Origin: Scalesia atractyloides
Lineage: Eukaryota > Streptophyta > Magnoliopsida > Asterales > Asteraceae
Direction of reading: 5' to 3'
NCBI GenBank assembly: GCA_947069175.1
Contig: CAMTDV010000012.1
Span: 35,000,341-35,064,340 of the forward strand
Length of the DNA: 64,000 bases
The notes under the pieces were generated by a model. That model was not told the DNA's origin. It did not search any database and saw nothing but the letters and a program-made list of their open reading frames with translations. Numbering within the stretch: the stretch's first letter is position 1; every line of letters starts with the position of its first letter. Made by a program: the position numbers and the translations under genes. Positions 36,458 to 48,171 of the stretch are shown one piece after another.

Positions 36458-37787
36458 TTCTAACACGCATATTAGAAAAAAAATTATTATAAAAGCACAT
36501 ATAGAATCGAACATTTACATAAAACATTTTCAATTGATAAAGTTTATAAAACAAACAATTTCACATCATTTTTAGTGCACACACAGGCAATTAAATGTTT
36601 ACATAAAATATTTCCATTCATTATGGCTTATATAATGAACAATCTCTAACCTTATATTTGTGATACACATTTTCTAACACACGTGTTAGAAAATTTAAGT
36701 CATTATATATATATATATATAACATGACCATTTGAATTTAGAAATCACAAATTAAAGTTAGTGATAAATCCTATACAACAACACCATCACTTTATGGTGA
36801 TTTAGTTCTGGAAGCCAATTAAACATCAACTTCAATATATGACTTTTTATTTCTAAACCATGCAAAGTATTAATGTTTTTATATTCACTAAAATCAATTC
36901 TACCACAAATTACTTATATAACATGTTTACATAAAACATTTCAAAGCATTTGTATTCTAACCATTTTTAACAATCATGTTAAAATGAAAAGGAAATCTAA
37001 CACGCACGTTAGAAATATTAACATTTCCACTAAATGTTAATTCGACTTGTTATAAACACATATATGGTTCATATAAATAAGTCACTTCTAATTCGCATGT
37101 TTAAAAATAAACAACTAAAAATTGCTTCCAAACAAACACTTTTCATGAACCATTTCTAACATATGTTAGAAGACAAATGATTACAAAAATCATTTTCAAT
37201 TTTTTTTATAAACTGTTTCTAACACTTTTTATGAACTGTTTCTAACACGCATGTTAGAAGACAAATAATTACAAAAATCATTTTTTAAACTGTTTCTAAC
37301 ACTTTTGTAGAAATAAACAATTACAAAAATTGTTATAAATCTTATCAATAAATATGTTCTAACATATTTGTTAGAAATAAATGATTATAATAACCATTAT
37401 CATACCAATGGGTTCTAACAAGCTCGTTAGAAATAACAGAAATCGTTATAAAACATATTAGTTTGTATAAAGAACCAATTCTAACACGCTCGTGTAGAAA
37501 TAAATGATTAAAAAAGAATCATTATAAAGCTTATTTGTTCATATAAATCCATGGGTGGATGAAGAGTCTATTTTAAATTTAACTTAATTAGAGACATAAA
37601 ACTCTAATCAAGTAACATAAACTCTTGTTTGAAGACATTGAAATTCTACTCAAAAGAATTTAATGTTTACAAAAAACGTATGGTTTACACCCATAATTCC
37701 TGTCTAACACAAAAGTTAGAGAAATTTAACGTTTACAAAAAGCGTATGGTTTACACTAATAAACCATTCTAACACAAAGGTTAGAAA
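36458..37787 (-). repeat. Array of about 11 palindromes TTCTAAC-N6-GTTAGAA in element E
   Basis: Copies start at 36458, 36672, 36996, 37154, 37240, 37294, 37357, 37413, 37479, 37703 and 37768. Arms are conserved; loops vary (ACGCAT, ACACGT, ATAT, ACGCTC and others). In the dense part (37154-37499) they are 53-87 bp apart. Several are followed by a second small inverted repeat of the type AAATGATTACAAAAATCATTT (37176). A related TTTTAACAATCATGTTAAAA is at 36965. Transcripts of either strand would fold into a string of short hairpins. Confidence 0.75.
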
Positions 37788-37834
37788 AAATTAACGATTC
37801 CATAATCGTTTGAAAACCAAACTATTCGTATTGT

Positions 37835-38655
37835 ACCACGGTATAGGATTTAAGTATATAAATAAATATAAAAATTGTAAAGATACACTCTTTATATTAT
37901 TTTGGAAAATTTTAGTACCCGTACCGTGTACAAATCATATAAAATTAAATATGAAATACAACATATTTAAATAAATCGATTCAAATGGTTATCTTTAAAA
38001 GATAAAGTCTTCTTAGTAACGTATTCTTGTAGTCTCCTTAGCAAGATCTTCAAAAGGTAGAGTAATCAACTTTGTGCTTGAACAAGGCCTTCTTGTAATA
38101 TCCATTGCTACAAGAAAGAACAAACGATGTTGACGGTTGTGGCAGAGGCACGTGTTCAACCCGCTTCCCTTAAAACAGATTTCGCGCCTCTACTAAAGAT
38201 GACGCGTCTGTCTCCCAGGGTACAACAGCCGGAGCAGTCTGTACTGCCGGAAATGGTCACGCGCCCGAGGTTATACCGGATAAAATTATAGTGTTTGAAC
38301 TTGTGGAAAAATAATGATACGAAATGATGGAATCGAGTAGAGAAAATTTATCTCTCTATAGGTCTCAACCTATGGATGTTCAAGTTTTCACAAGTTCTCC
38401 AAGAATTCTTCATCCATGCTATCTTTCTCTTGTAGTTTTCTCATAAAACTAATGAAGCATATAGCCTACCATTTTTACAAGAGTTATGGATAGTGAAAAG
38501 TTTCACTTAGTTAGTGATTTAATTAGAGATATAAAAACTCTAATAAAAACTAATAAAGTTACATAAAAAACTCTACTCAAGAGTTTGTCACCATGAAAAG
38601 TCTCATTAATTATTACTAAATTGATTTCCATTCACATTATTCTAATTTTCCAACA
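37835..38655 (-). repeat. 5' LTR of element E
   Basis: Sense start TGTTGG at 38655. The clear match to the other LTR ends at 37852; the inner edge and PBS (expected just below) are degenerate and no good Met-tRNA complement is visible. Confidence 0.7.
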
Positions 38656-39754
38656 TATATTACCTGTTATGAAGATATAAACACCAAGATTTCAGTGTTC
38701 ATGGAATACCTTAATTACGTTGTGGTTGTCGATCTAAAATTCGGTTTGATGGTGGCTAAAACAACCATGAGTTTGGGGAGATCCAAGCATACCACCATAT
38801 CCATGAACGGGTTCATGAGACTCAGACGTGAGTTATCACATTGTCCAAGTTGAATAATGTGTCGCAACGATGGCGTTACGGGGCTGCGTAGATCAGTGAA
38901 CGAACCAACAAACTTTTAGAACAAGATCTCAAAGAAACATGATTCAACTAAAGAAAATAGATATTTTTTTGGTACGGGGATGTCAATCAGACACTATGCA
39001 ATAACTTCAATCAGTAGTATGATAGCTGCAATACCGCTGGTGGCCCAACAATGATCGAGCAAGTATCACCAATGGTTAGACTCGAGTTACTCCGGCGAGG
39101 TAGGAGTTCCGACGAAAGCACAGAAGACCACATCAACTTTGTTTAGCGACATTGAATAATTGTTTAGGGTCGTAAGGGTTTAGCGACTTGTCCAGGATTT
39201 TTTTATTTATTTATACTATTATTGACCGACACCATGGGTTAGAATGAATCGAATTTGGAAGAAAATCGGATTTCGATTTGATTCGGTAAGCTTGCTAAAA
39301 AAGGGTTGTAAATTGCGTTGTATAAGAGGAAAATATTGACAGCTTTTGTTGAGATCAGAAAGGAATTTAAACATATTTTTTTTCTAAACTTATTAGATTT
39401 ATTTTATAACTTTTATAAATGTGCAAGTTTTATAATTATTTAAAAGTAAAAAAATTAGGATATATACAACAATAAAGTTTTTAAATTATCCTTTACATAT
39501 GTCATAGTTGTTTTTATAAAAAATAAATTCGAAAGTGGATAATTTTGTATTACTTGTTTAGAATTTTGCCTACATACATATGGTTATAATGTAAGTTCAC
39601 TTTTGCAAAATCGTAGAGAACATGGGGTTTTTTAATAAGCGTAATTGGAAATTGATGAGCATGTATTATTATTTGTTATTGAAAAAAATAAAGAGAATAA
39701 GTACAGATTGAAATTTGAAACTAATACTAAATTTGAAATTTTGAGGATGTTATA

Positions 39755-40233
39755 GTCTCTCTTACTTTTTTGGAATTTCGTCCCGAAATTAGGAGGAAAC
39801 TATTTGTATAGGGTGGTGTGTAGGGTTTCTCACAAAGGTAGGTGATATCGGGTAATATTAGTACTAGGGACTCAAATCTCAGAGATAGATTGCATTTTGG
39901 TTTAGGTTTAATTAAGACGGTAGCGTTCCTGGTATGGGCTATATGCCCGAATGGAGGAATCGCTTTTTGATGCTAGAGATTTGAAAATGAAAAATATCAT
40001 GTCAAGGAGATGACTGGTAGCGTGATAGGGGGTTTGCTACCGAGTCGTAAAACATACTCATGTTGCTTTACTAGAATTTGTATCACGACATGGGGTTTTG
40101 GGATGAATAAACGCCAAAGTGATAAAGTTACGTACGAAACCACAAAAACGAAATCACCAACCACAAAACCACACTACTTACACAGAACTTCCCATAGTTA
40201 ATTGGATTGGCTTGAGCTTGCGCATTTATGATA
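39755..40233 (-). other. Residual internal DNA of element C next to its 3' LTR
   Basis: Between the purine tract/LTR edge and the gag zinc-knuckle region. No protease, RT or integrase motif could be found in any minus frame, so the pol region seems to be deleted here. Confidence 0.5.
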
Positions 40234-40926
40234 TTAACTAACCTTGACATGAGTTTCTGAAATGAGTCGGGTCCCCATAGTTAAAACAAGCTCTAACATA
40301 GGGCACCATCGGGTAGTTTGGCTGTTGGTAGGTATGGATCGTGTTTCGGGTAGACGGTGGAACTTGGTTTTGGGTAGCACGACAAGTGTTGGCCAAATGG
40401 CTATATCGTCCACTGCTGGTGCACTGTCGACAAGGAACATTGGGTTGGTGGTGATAGTGACAATGGTTGCATTGGGGGTGTGGACCAGTGTAGGGTTTCT
40501 TGTTCGGATAACCAGTGTTGGGTGCAACTTGGGAAATAGGTGTGGCTTGCATTGGTGGGTTGGTTGAAGTAACGGCAAAGTTTTTTTTCCGTCACGCTTT
40601 CGTTTAGCATTGAAACGGGAGGATGATTCAGGCTTGGCTGTCTTTGGCTCTTCTACTGAGGCCTTGTTGTTGAGTTCTTCTTTCCTTCCTTATCAAAATC
40701 TCATTTCTAATTCAGTTTTCAATGAGCTCGGAGGCTAATTCCATGGCAGCCTCTAGGGTTGCAGGTACGCTACTCATCATAGGATCTTGGATGCCAGAAG
40801 GAAGACCCCTAATGTATTTTTCAATGAGTCAGGTAAGAGGGGTGAACCACTATGTGACTAACTGATTTAGCTCGTGGAAATGGCTTGTTGTAAGCCACAT
40901 AGTCCCTTTGATTTGTTTCAAATCCC
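40234..40926 (-). pseudogene. gag of element C, C-terminal part (zinc knuckles)
   Basis: On the minus strand from 40926: YVAYNKPFP, then ASKILE-type helices, then SVTEKK and the knuckle region QCNHCHYHHQPNVPCRQC, YSHLANTCR and finally CFNYGDPTHFRNSC, in which the second Cys is Tyr. This is the end of a gypsy Gag. The N-terminal part lies on the other side of element D at 55496-55022. The exact ancestral joint is the AAAAC duplicated by D. Confidence 0.7.
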
Positions 40927-40931
40927 AAAAC
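40927..40931. repeat. Target-site duplication of element D, left copy (AAAAC)
   Basis: AAAAC precedes the D 5' LTR here and follows its 3' LTR at 55017-55021. Confidence 0.85.
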
Positions 40932-43900
40932 TCTAACACCCTGTAAAATCGTGTCCGATAGTATAGTGACACGTGTTGTATTTTAAAATAGTCTGTCAAA
41001 GACCAATAAGGACTAAAGGCGTCAACATGCTCAAACTGAGCCTCTGAGTGATGGTCCGATGTCAACATGCATAAATAACAGCCTCTGAGTGACTGATATG
41101 TCAACATGCTTAAATCATTAGCCTCTGAGTGACTGATATGTCAACATGCTTGAAATTTGGCCTCTAGTGACTGATATGTCAACATGCCCAGCCTCTGAGT
41201 AACATCGGAATCAACATGCTTATAACAAGCCTCTAAGTGATCCTTTGCGAAGTCCTAACTCTCATATGTGCCATTTGTTGGACGTGAGGGTTTAATTCTG
41301 TATATATGTAAAATTTGATAATGGAGGGATTAAAAGTGTCAACATGTTAATTTATACCTCTGAATGACCTTTTAACGAATCGAGAGCTCGACAATGTCCG
41401 GACATAATCCAGGTATGCCAAATATTGGCTACGGAGGGCTAAAAGTGCCAAAAATGTGTTTTAGAGAGGTTTAATGGATTTTAAAAGTTAAGGGGCTAAA
41501 AGTGTCAAACTTGGAAACTGTCTTTGGGCCCTCGCGAGGCCGAGAGGCAGGGCCTGTGCCTCTCGCGGCCCGCCAGAGAGCATCTATTGCAGAAAGTTTT
41601 CCTTGGCTCCCAAAAAAACTCCAAAACCATTAAAACCGAAACCATGGCTTCCCAAACTCTATACCACATTTTGGGACACTTGTAAGCTTCCTCTTACACC
41701 ATAAACACCTGGCTTCACCTCCTTTGAGTTCTCAAGCTATAAATAGGTTTCTTAAGTTCACAATTCCAACTTGCACCTTTCTCATTCATACACTCTTCTC
41801 CCTCCTCTGGAAGTTCCTAACTGAAAGGAGCATCCAACTTAGTTCTCTTGCATTCTAGGAAACTCTTGTAAGTGTTCCTTGCTCTTGCATTTTCGTTTAT
41901 AGGCTTTTATAGCCAAAAGTCAAGCGTTTTACGGAAAACGCTTTGACTTTCGGTTAAGACCATTATGGTCCAGCCGTTGTTCGAAATGAACATTGCTAAG
42001 TGATCGTAATAAGGTAGGTGTCAATCCCTTAAAGGGCACCTCCTGAAGATCAGGTTTGCTAGACCAATTGACGGGTCAAATTATGATATTAAAAAGTCAA
42101 TGAGGTCCATTTTTCGGAAAAATCATAAATTGATCTTATATATGTTATCGAAACCTGTTTTGACACTTAAACAAGTTGGTAATAATTATTAGAAAATGTA
42201 AGAACATGTTCAGCTCGTCAATTTGCAGTTCTAAGGTCGGTTCGCAACCGAAAGTCGCGAAGTTTGACTTCTGCTTTGATTTTCGATTCTGACCCGATTT
42301 AGATTAGTTACCTACTGATCTAAAGTTGCATTATGATCGTAAAATAATGTAGCATACCCTTGAGGTTATATTACATGATCATAATCAGAATCCAAGTTTA
42401 TTCGCAAGTTTCATAATTTTGCCATCTTTGACCAAAATGTCCTTTTTGCATAAAAAAGGTTTTAAATGGTAACGAACTTGAAAATGAGTTTTCTGCTGAC
42501 GTAAAATTATAATTAGGATTATTTGGGATGTTAAACCAAGTTATAAACTGAGTTTTCAAGCAGGTCCTTAAACTATGTCGATAAATGGCGATTTTAGCCC
42601 TTGTGGCTCATAAACTAGTTTTAATCAAATCTTTTCAAGGTAAATCATTTACCTACTGATATGTTATATTAAATAACATAATAAAAATATTTTAAGCTAA
42701 CATTAACATCAGTTTTCATAAACATCGCATAAAGACGTCATTTTACGACATAATCGCCGTTTAGGCGCATAGTATGGTTTTAAACCATATTATTGACCAA
42801 GGCCTGATACCTACTGAATTTAAAACTTATTTTAAACATATTTACAGTAGGTACGTCTACAAACTCAGAATCCCAAATAAATTATAAACTTTGTGTAAAA
42901 TGACCAAAATGCCCCTCGGTGCATAGTTTGGTCATAAAAGATAATTTACACATATAATTGACTATCCTACTGATATTATATCATAAATAAAGTATTTTTC
43001 CAGAATACTTATAACTATAACATTAAATTATATTCAAGTTCCTTTTATACGGTATAAAATTACCAAAATGCCCTTATGAGGCATAATTTCGTTTTAAAAC
43101 CTTAACGGGCATATAAGTTAATATCCTACTGATATTTTAAATTATTTAAGGTATAATGGCATATAGAACTTGTCCATGACTTATCCGGTAACCCGATATC
43201 GCTGATACGCGAACAATTAAGCTTATATAACTAGTTTACGGAAATTAACCGAAACGGGTTTAACCTTATTATTTTAATCTCAAAATCCAGAATGTTAATA
43301 GTTTACCATATAAACAAGTCAAGGTACTTGTTGGGATTAAACTACATTCTATCCAATCATCGTTTAATCTAGCGTCATACGTTTTGATCAAGTACGCTAG
43401 CCGGTCTAAGTCTATGACTTAAATAAGACTGTTAGTATTTAATTGGTTAGTTTATGCCATAATCCAGACTAGAGATTGCCGTTAAATGCTATCTGCACTT
43501 ATTCCTTTTTGTGTACGGCTGAGTTATAAAAAAAATTAAAGAAGACTAGCTTAGGTAAATACTCTGACTTATTTCCCCTGTACGGGCTTGGGTTACGGTA
43601 AATTATTACCGCTTGGTCGGAAATGGGATCAATCGAATGCTAGTTCGGAGATAGTAAATCCGCATATTCTGTTTTAATCAGTTTTGTTTGATAATTTAAA
43701 CATCAGGGGTTAATTACCGTGTCCTGGATATCCTCGGCTCATTACAATAGAAATGGCCACGACCTTAGCGCGGGTGTAGGCATACACCCGATAGACGCTC
43801 AATTATGCATTCCCACAAGGTTGGGAGGAATTGACTCCTTCGTGAGTCCAAAGTGGTGTGTATGTTAATTGTGTCTCGGTCTCCGTACCGGGCCCTGTAT

Positions 43901-44371
43901 GTATGGACAAACATATAAATCTGTTAAAAAGGTTGGACGGTCAATTAACCCAAGTTATAAAAAGATTTTGTGCTGATACGCACTTAAAACATATTTTTTG
44001 TTTTCAAAATGAGTCAGTTGGGTGTATTTACCAAAGAAAGCTGACGTATTTTCAAAAGACTAAACTACAGGTACAATACAAAAATAGGCTGGAAGTGCTC
44101 GGTAGTGATAGAGGATCTTGCAAATCCTAAATCTGCCAAAGTCTGTTTTATATTCTTTCCATTTACAATTTATGATCCGATGTGGATCTTCTATTACGAG
44201 CCTTTTATATTATTTTGTATTTTCGAACATTTGGTTTGTAATAGTAATTTTACTCCAAAACTTCCGCTGTGCCGTGTTTAATTGACAATGATGATTATCA
44301 TCTGACGTCAGGATACTCCCCACCCGGGCCCACCGATGTATGGATTTGGGTTGGAAATCCAGGGTGTGACA
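40932..44371 (+). repeat. 5' LTR of element D (3440 bp)
   Basis: Starts TCTAACACC (canonical TGTAACACC with one change) and ends GTGTGACA. U3 minisatellite 41020-41230, GC palindromes 41527-41580, TATA box 41738-41745, ~158-bp repeat series about 42310-43140. Confidence 0.9.
41738..41745 (+). promoter_or_regulatory. TATA box of the D 5' LTR
   Basis: TATAAATA, 160-210 bp downstream of the GC-rich palindromes; equivalent at 52251-52258. Confidence 0.6.
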
Positions 44372-44374
44372 GGT

Positions 44375-44386
44375 TGGTATCAGAGC
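44375..44386 (+). other. Primer-binding site of element D (initiator Met-tRNA)
   Basis: TGGTATCAGAGC three bases after the LTR end. Confidence 0.9.
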
Positions 44387-44542
44387 CAACGTTTGAGAGA
44401 ATTAAACACAAGCCTTTTGTGTTTAATCTCAAACTTAAACGTGCACATTCCTTAGACTTTCGTGTCCAGGCATTGACCTAGGATTTACTCATTTCATTAT
44501 TAAGTTATTAGTATTGTTTTTGAATTGATTTTTAATAGGAAA

Positions 44543-45619
44543 ATGCCGCCACGTGTGAGAGGACAAAGCAGAAGAGGAAAAGGTCCAATGAGGGGAGGAC
44601 CATCGGGGTGCATTTCCCCTCAACCTCACAACTCAGATGCTTACCAAGAATCAGGAGATTCATCTCCTTGGCAACCAGCAAGACGTTCTGTCTCTCATAG
44701 ACACTCGCCCCCACATTCCAAAATTCTTACCACTCTCACCACTCCTATCATTCACACCATTCTCACCATTCCCATTCTCATCACTCTTACCATGAAGAAT
44801 TTGAACCCTAACCATTACTTTAACACACCTCCAGCCGATGAAAATCAATTGGACCAGCCAAACCCAATGGGAGATCGCCACGCTGTTAGGATCGAACGCA
44901 CATCCCATAGAAATGTCTAGCGATTCGAACTTTATGCCGGATCGCCCTACCAAGGTCCTAATGAGTGGGACCAATATTGGAACCAATTCACCTTCACCCA
45001 CACACCTTCCCATCACTCTCAACCACTCCTGTTCAAGAAGATGTCCACATGGAACCGGTGGATCAACCTCAACCACCAACTGAACCACCAAGAAGGAAGC
45101 GTGGTGCACGTATGTCGGTACGTGCAGGACAAAGGTCGGATCGCTGCCACCTTTGCCCAATTCTTACCCTACAATTCAAGAGGACCCACAAATGGGTGGA
45201 CCCTCTAATGTTTCACCGATAGTGGAACCAACACCAACACCTGCTGTTCAACCACCATCAGGTTATACTAACCCAATCCCCACATATCTAGACACGTCCG
45301 GATATGATCCTTTAACTCGTCCCCACCAGTAGACTATCAAGCATGGTCGCAAGACCCCTACATGCAGGCGGTTATGCACAACGCACTTTACCCGTCTCCT
45401 TTCCCACCTATTTATCCACCGACTGGATATCCAACTTATGGGTACCAGTATCCGGTTATGCCACAACCTCAACCACAACCTCCACCGCCACTAGAGGCCA
45501 TTAATGAGGCCTTAGAAACAATGAAAGAAATGCAGCAGCAAGCGGAGAAAACGGCGAAGAAGACAAACAAATTCTTCAAGAAAATCTCCAAATTGGTCAA
45601 GGGAAAGAAGGACGACTGA
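44543..45619 (+). pseudogene. Extra ORF of element D: basic, Pro-rich protein of unknown function upstream of gag
   Basis: The start at 44543 (MPPRVRGQSRRGKGPMRGGP) is the first ATG after the PBS. Following blocks, in shifting frames, are NPNHYFNTPPADENQLDQPN (about 44800), HPIEMSSDSNF (about 44905), YQGPNEWDQYWNQF (about 44950), VHMEPVDQPQPPTEPPRRKR with GARMSVRAGQ (about 45050-45130) and YTNPIPTYLDTSGYDP (about 45265). The intact C-terminal frame, 45362-45619, runs from MQAVMHNALYPSPFP to a Lys-rich end with the stop at 45619. Residual co-linearity with B over the whole length argues that the ORF was functional in the ancestor. Not related to gag by motif; role unknown. Confidence 0.65.
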
Positions 45620-46620
45620 AGTCTCTTCTAATTATACGTAGTCCCTGCGAGGACTTGTTGTTTCTTTAGTCCCTGCGAGGACATTTTTATTTCTTTAAAG
45701 TCCTTGCATGGACAGTTTATTTCATTTTCTAGTATTGTGATTTCTAATTTGGAATTTAATGAAGTACTTTTGGAATTATATATATATGTATTCATCCTCT
45801 TGATAGCGAGCGTCTCGATTTTACTCGAAATTTATGCTCTGCTATATAATTCTAAAAGATCTTAATGAATTGATTATGCCAAGTGGCGTAGACCACATAT
45901 TGGCCAAGAAATGATAGTTAAGTACGAATGGGTCTTCTATCAGGATAGTTAAGGGAAGTTATCCTTCTATCCAAAGGTAAGGGACTAGGTCCAAACCTCC
46001 AAGGTCGTTAAGGTCAAAGGTGACCGGGACCATTAATCAATCATTAAGGTACTCTTATGTTAACATTAAGAAATGTTCATACTCTTGGTAGTGTGACTTG
46101 AGGAACCACACTAGCCATCTAAGGCTGATATGCCATATACATCTGATATGATGTAGGCCAATGTGCCTAATTTATGTCCAAAGGGACAGGCTGATATGCC
46201 ATATACATATGATATAATGTAGGCCAAGGTGCCCAATTTATGTCCAAAGGGACAGGCTGATATGCCATATACATCTGATATGATGTAGGCCAATGTGCCC
46301 AATTTATGTCCAAAGGGACATGCTGATATGCCATATACATCTGATATGATGTAGGCGAATGTGCCCAATTTATGTCCAATGGGACAGGCTGATATGCCAT
46401 ATACATCTGTCATGATGTAGGCCAATGTGCCCAATTTATGTCCAATGGGACAAGCTGATATGCCATATACATCTGTGATGATGTAGGCCAATGTGCCCAA
46501 TTTATGTCCAATGGGATAGGCTGATATGACATATCATCTGTTATGATGTAGGCTAATGTGCCAATTTATGTCCAAAGGGACATGCTGATATGCCATATGT
46601 ATTATGTCCTAAGTGACAGG

Positions 46621-46654
<34 letters not shown>

Positions 46655-46978
46655 GACCAATATGACCGGCCAATGTGCCCAATTATTATGTCCATTAAGG
46701 ACGAGCCTATGAGCTATATAATTGTCAATAATGACAATGACAGTTGTGACATTGCGATCCACTGTCCAATAATATATGGACTATGTCCAAAATTGTAATT
46801 TGCCTTTGATGGTCCTATTAAGACCTAGGCCAAGTATAGATATATTAAGCCTAAGAGTTGTAATGTTATTCACACTAGTATAGGCAATGGATTGTTATAT
46901 CCAATGTTGAAAGCCCAAATGGTTGATACACCATGGCTAAATGAAGTTTTATTGGTATATAGAACCCAAGACTTAAAG
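45620..46978 (+). other. Spacer between extra ORF and gag of element D
   Basis: Non-coding. It holds three GTCCCTGCGAGGAC-type inverted motifs (45643-45715), the 66-bp minisatellite (46124-46625) and a TA microsatellite (46624-46652). The rest is unique, homologous to 24075-25073 of B. Confidence 0.6.
46124..46625 (+). repeat. 66-bp minisatellite, about 7.5 units
   Basis: GCTGATATGCCATATAC recurs at 46124, 46190, 46256, 46322, 46388, 46454 and 46520, exactly 66 bp apart, then at 46584 and 46620 in shortened units. Each unit contains GATGTAGGCCAATGTGCC and ATGTCCAAAGGGACA. The 66-bp period is a multiple of three, which keeps a spurious minus-strand frame open. Confidence 0.9.
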
Positions 46979-48171
46979 ATGGCTAACTCAAATGAAGCAC
47001 AAAGTGGCCACCGGAATGTTAATTCCAATAAAGCCGAAAACAAAGATATTGATGAGGATAATTTTCAAGCTCGCATTGATGCGGCTGTCTAAAAGGCCAT
47101 GGGAAAGGCCATAGAAAGGCTAAGAGAATCGAGTGCCACTCGCTCTAGACCCTTATCTATTCCACCATCTTCAGCTCATAAGAAGAGCTCCGTTCACTCT
47201 TCAAATGCGAAGAGTGAACCAAAGAAAATAGATTTTTCTGAAAGGTCCCGTTCTGTTAAAGACGTATGTACCTATAAGTATTTCGTCTCCTGTAAGCCCC
47301 GAGACTTTAACAGGGAGAAAGGAGCTATAGAAGCCCTAAAGTGGCTAGACGAGATGGAGACGATAGTAGATATCATCAATTGTGCTGATAAGGATGTGGT
47401 CAAGTACGTATCACAATCCTTCAAGGGCGATGCCCTAATATGGTGGATAGCCATGATTCAATCTACAGGTAAGATACAATCCAAATTTGTGGACCTTGTT
47501 AAGGAAACTTACTGCCTACCCCATGAGGTGGAGAAATTAGAGACAGACTTTTTGTCTATTTCAATGAAAAACCTAGATTGTCGGAAGTATGTTTCTGACT
47601 TTAACTCACTATCTAGGTTAGTTTCCTATTTGATCACCCCGAATCCAAACGCATTGCACGTTTTATAAATGGGTTGGCGCCCGAAATAAAGGGCATGGTA
47701 AAGGCTGCTCCGCCTAGTACCTATAGGTCCGCTCTAGACCTATCTCTTTCCCTCACCCTAGATCTGATAAGACAAAGGTCAGTAAGAACTGAAACTGACG
47801 GAAAGAGGAAACGAGAGGATAATAACTCCCAAAGATTTAAAAAGAAAGGAAATTTTGGGTTCAAGAAGAACCAGCACGCGTCTAATGACAAACCTATGTG
47901 CAAGAATTGTAAATATAGGCATTGGGGACAATGTAGTATAAATCCACAAACCAAACCCTATGGTATCTGCGAGAGAAGAGGGCATAAGACCCTAGATTGT
48001 AAGGATCTTAAGGATGCAGTTTGCTACAACTGCAACGAAAAAGGGCATATAACCTATGATTGCCCCAAGAAACCCAAAAGTAACGATGCAAAGATTGGAG
48101 AGGCCAAGAAGGGGAATGCCCGTGCCTTTCAAATGAATGCCAGGGAGACCGTTAATGACAACAATTCATAA
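46979..48171 (+). pseudogene. gag of element D, with in-frame stop and frameshift
   Basis: Starts MANSNEAQSGHRNV at 46979. An in-frame TAA at 47090-47092 precedes KAMGKAIERLRES in the same frame. The Retrotrans_gag core (47260-47560) has CTYKYFVSCKPRDF, EALKWLDEMETIVDI, VVKYVSQSFKGDALIWW and YCLPHEVEKLE. A frameshift at about 47635 leads to the second part (47674-48171) with a basic stretch and knuckles CKNCKYRHWGQC, YGICERRGHKTLDC (first Cys replaced by Tyr) and CYNCNEKGHITYDC. It stops at 48171 where B reads straight into protease, so a small deletion is likely. Confidence 0.85.

Larger units (their letters stand above)
32642..38655 (-). mobile_element. Element E: non-coding copia-like LTR element (LARD-like) inside the C LTR
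   Basis: Two ~0.8-kb direct LTRs (32642-33471 and about 37835-38655) flank 4.4 kb with no minus-strand ORF of note. In sense direction each LTR begins TGTTGGAAAATTAGAAT. The one at 33471 is preceded by the purine tract GTGGGGGAT, the classic PPT/3' LTR junction of Ty1/copia elements. TATAT flanks both sides (32637-32641, 38656-38660), although AT-richness leaves the left edge uncertain by a few bases. C copy 2 (58035) shows the empty site. It must depend on another element's proteins. Confidence 0.8.
31111..39754 (-). repeat. 3' LTR of element C, interrupted by E
   Basis: 31111-32641 and 38656-39754 match 56479-59052. Plus-strand start TGTCACA; the end is GGATGTTATA where GTTACA is expected. 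A purine-rich AAAAAAGTAAGAGAGAC tract on the minus strand abuts it at 39757-39772. Without E it is about 2.6 kb. The minus-strand TATA box is at 39208-39215. Confidence 0.85.

Noticed and set aside
36458..37787. Possible CRISPR-like array
   Set aside because: Repeats are palindromes with variable loops and uneven spacing, in a plant LTR element; no CRISPR structure.
46111..46500. Minus-strand ORF of 129 codons with repeating YGISACPIGHKLGTLAYI
   Set aside because: It is the 66-bp minisatellite read out of frame; the period is a multiple of three, so the frame stays open by chance. The homologous array in B does not preserve it.
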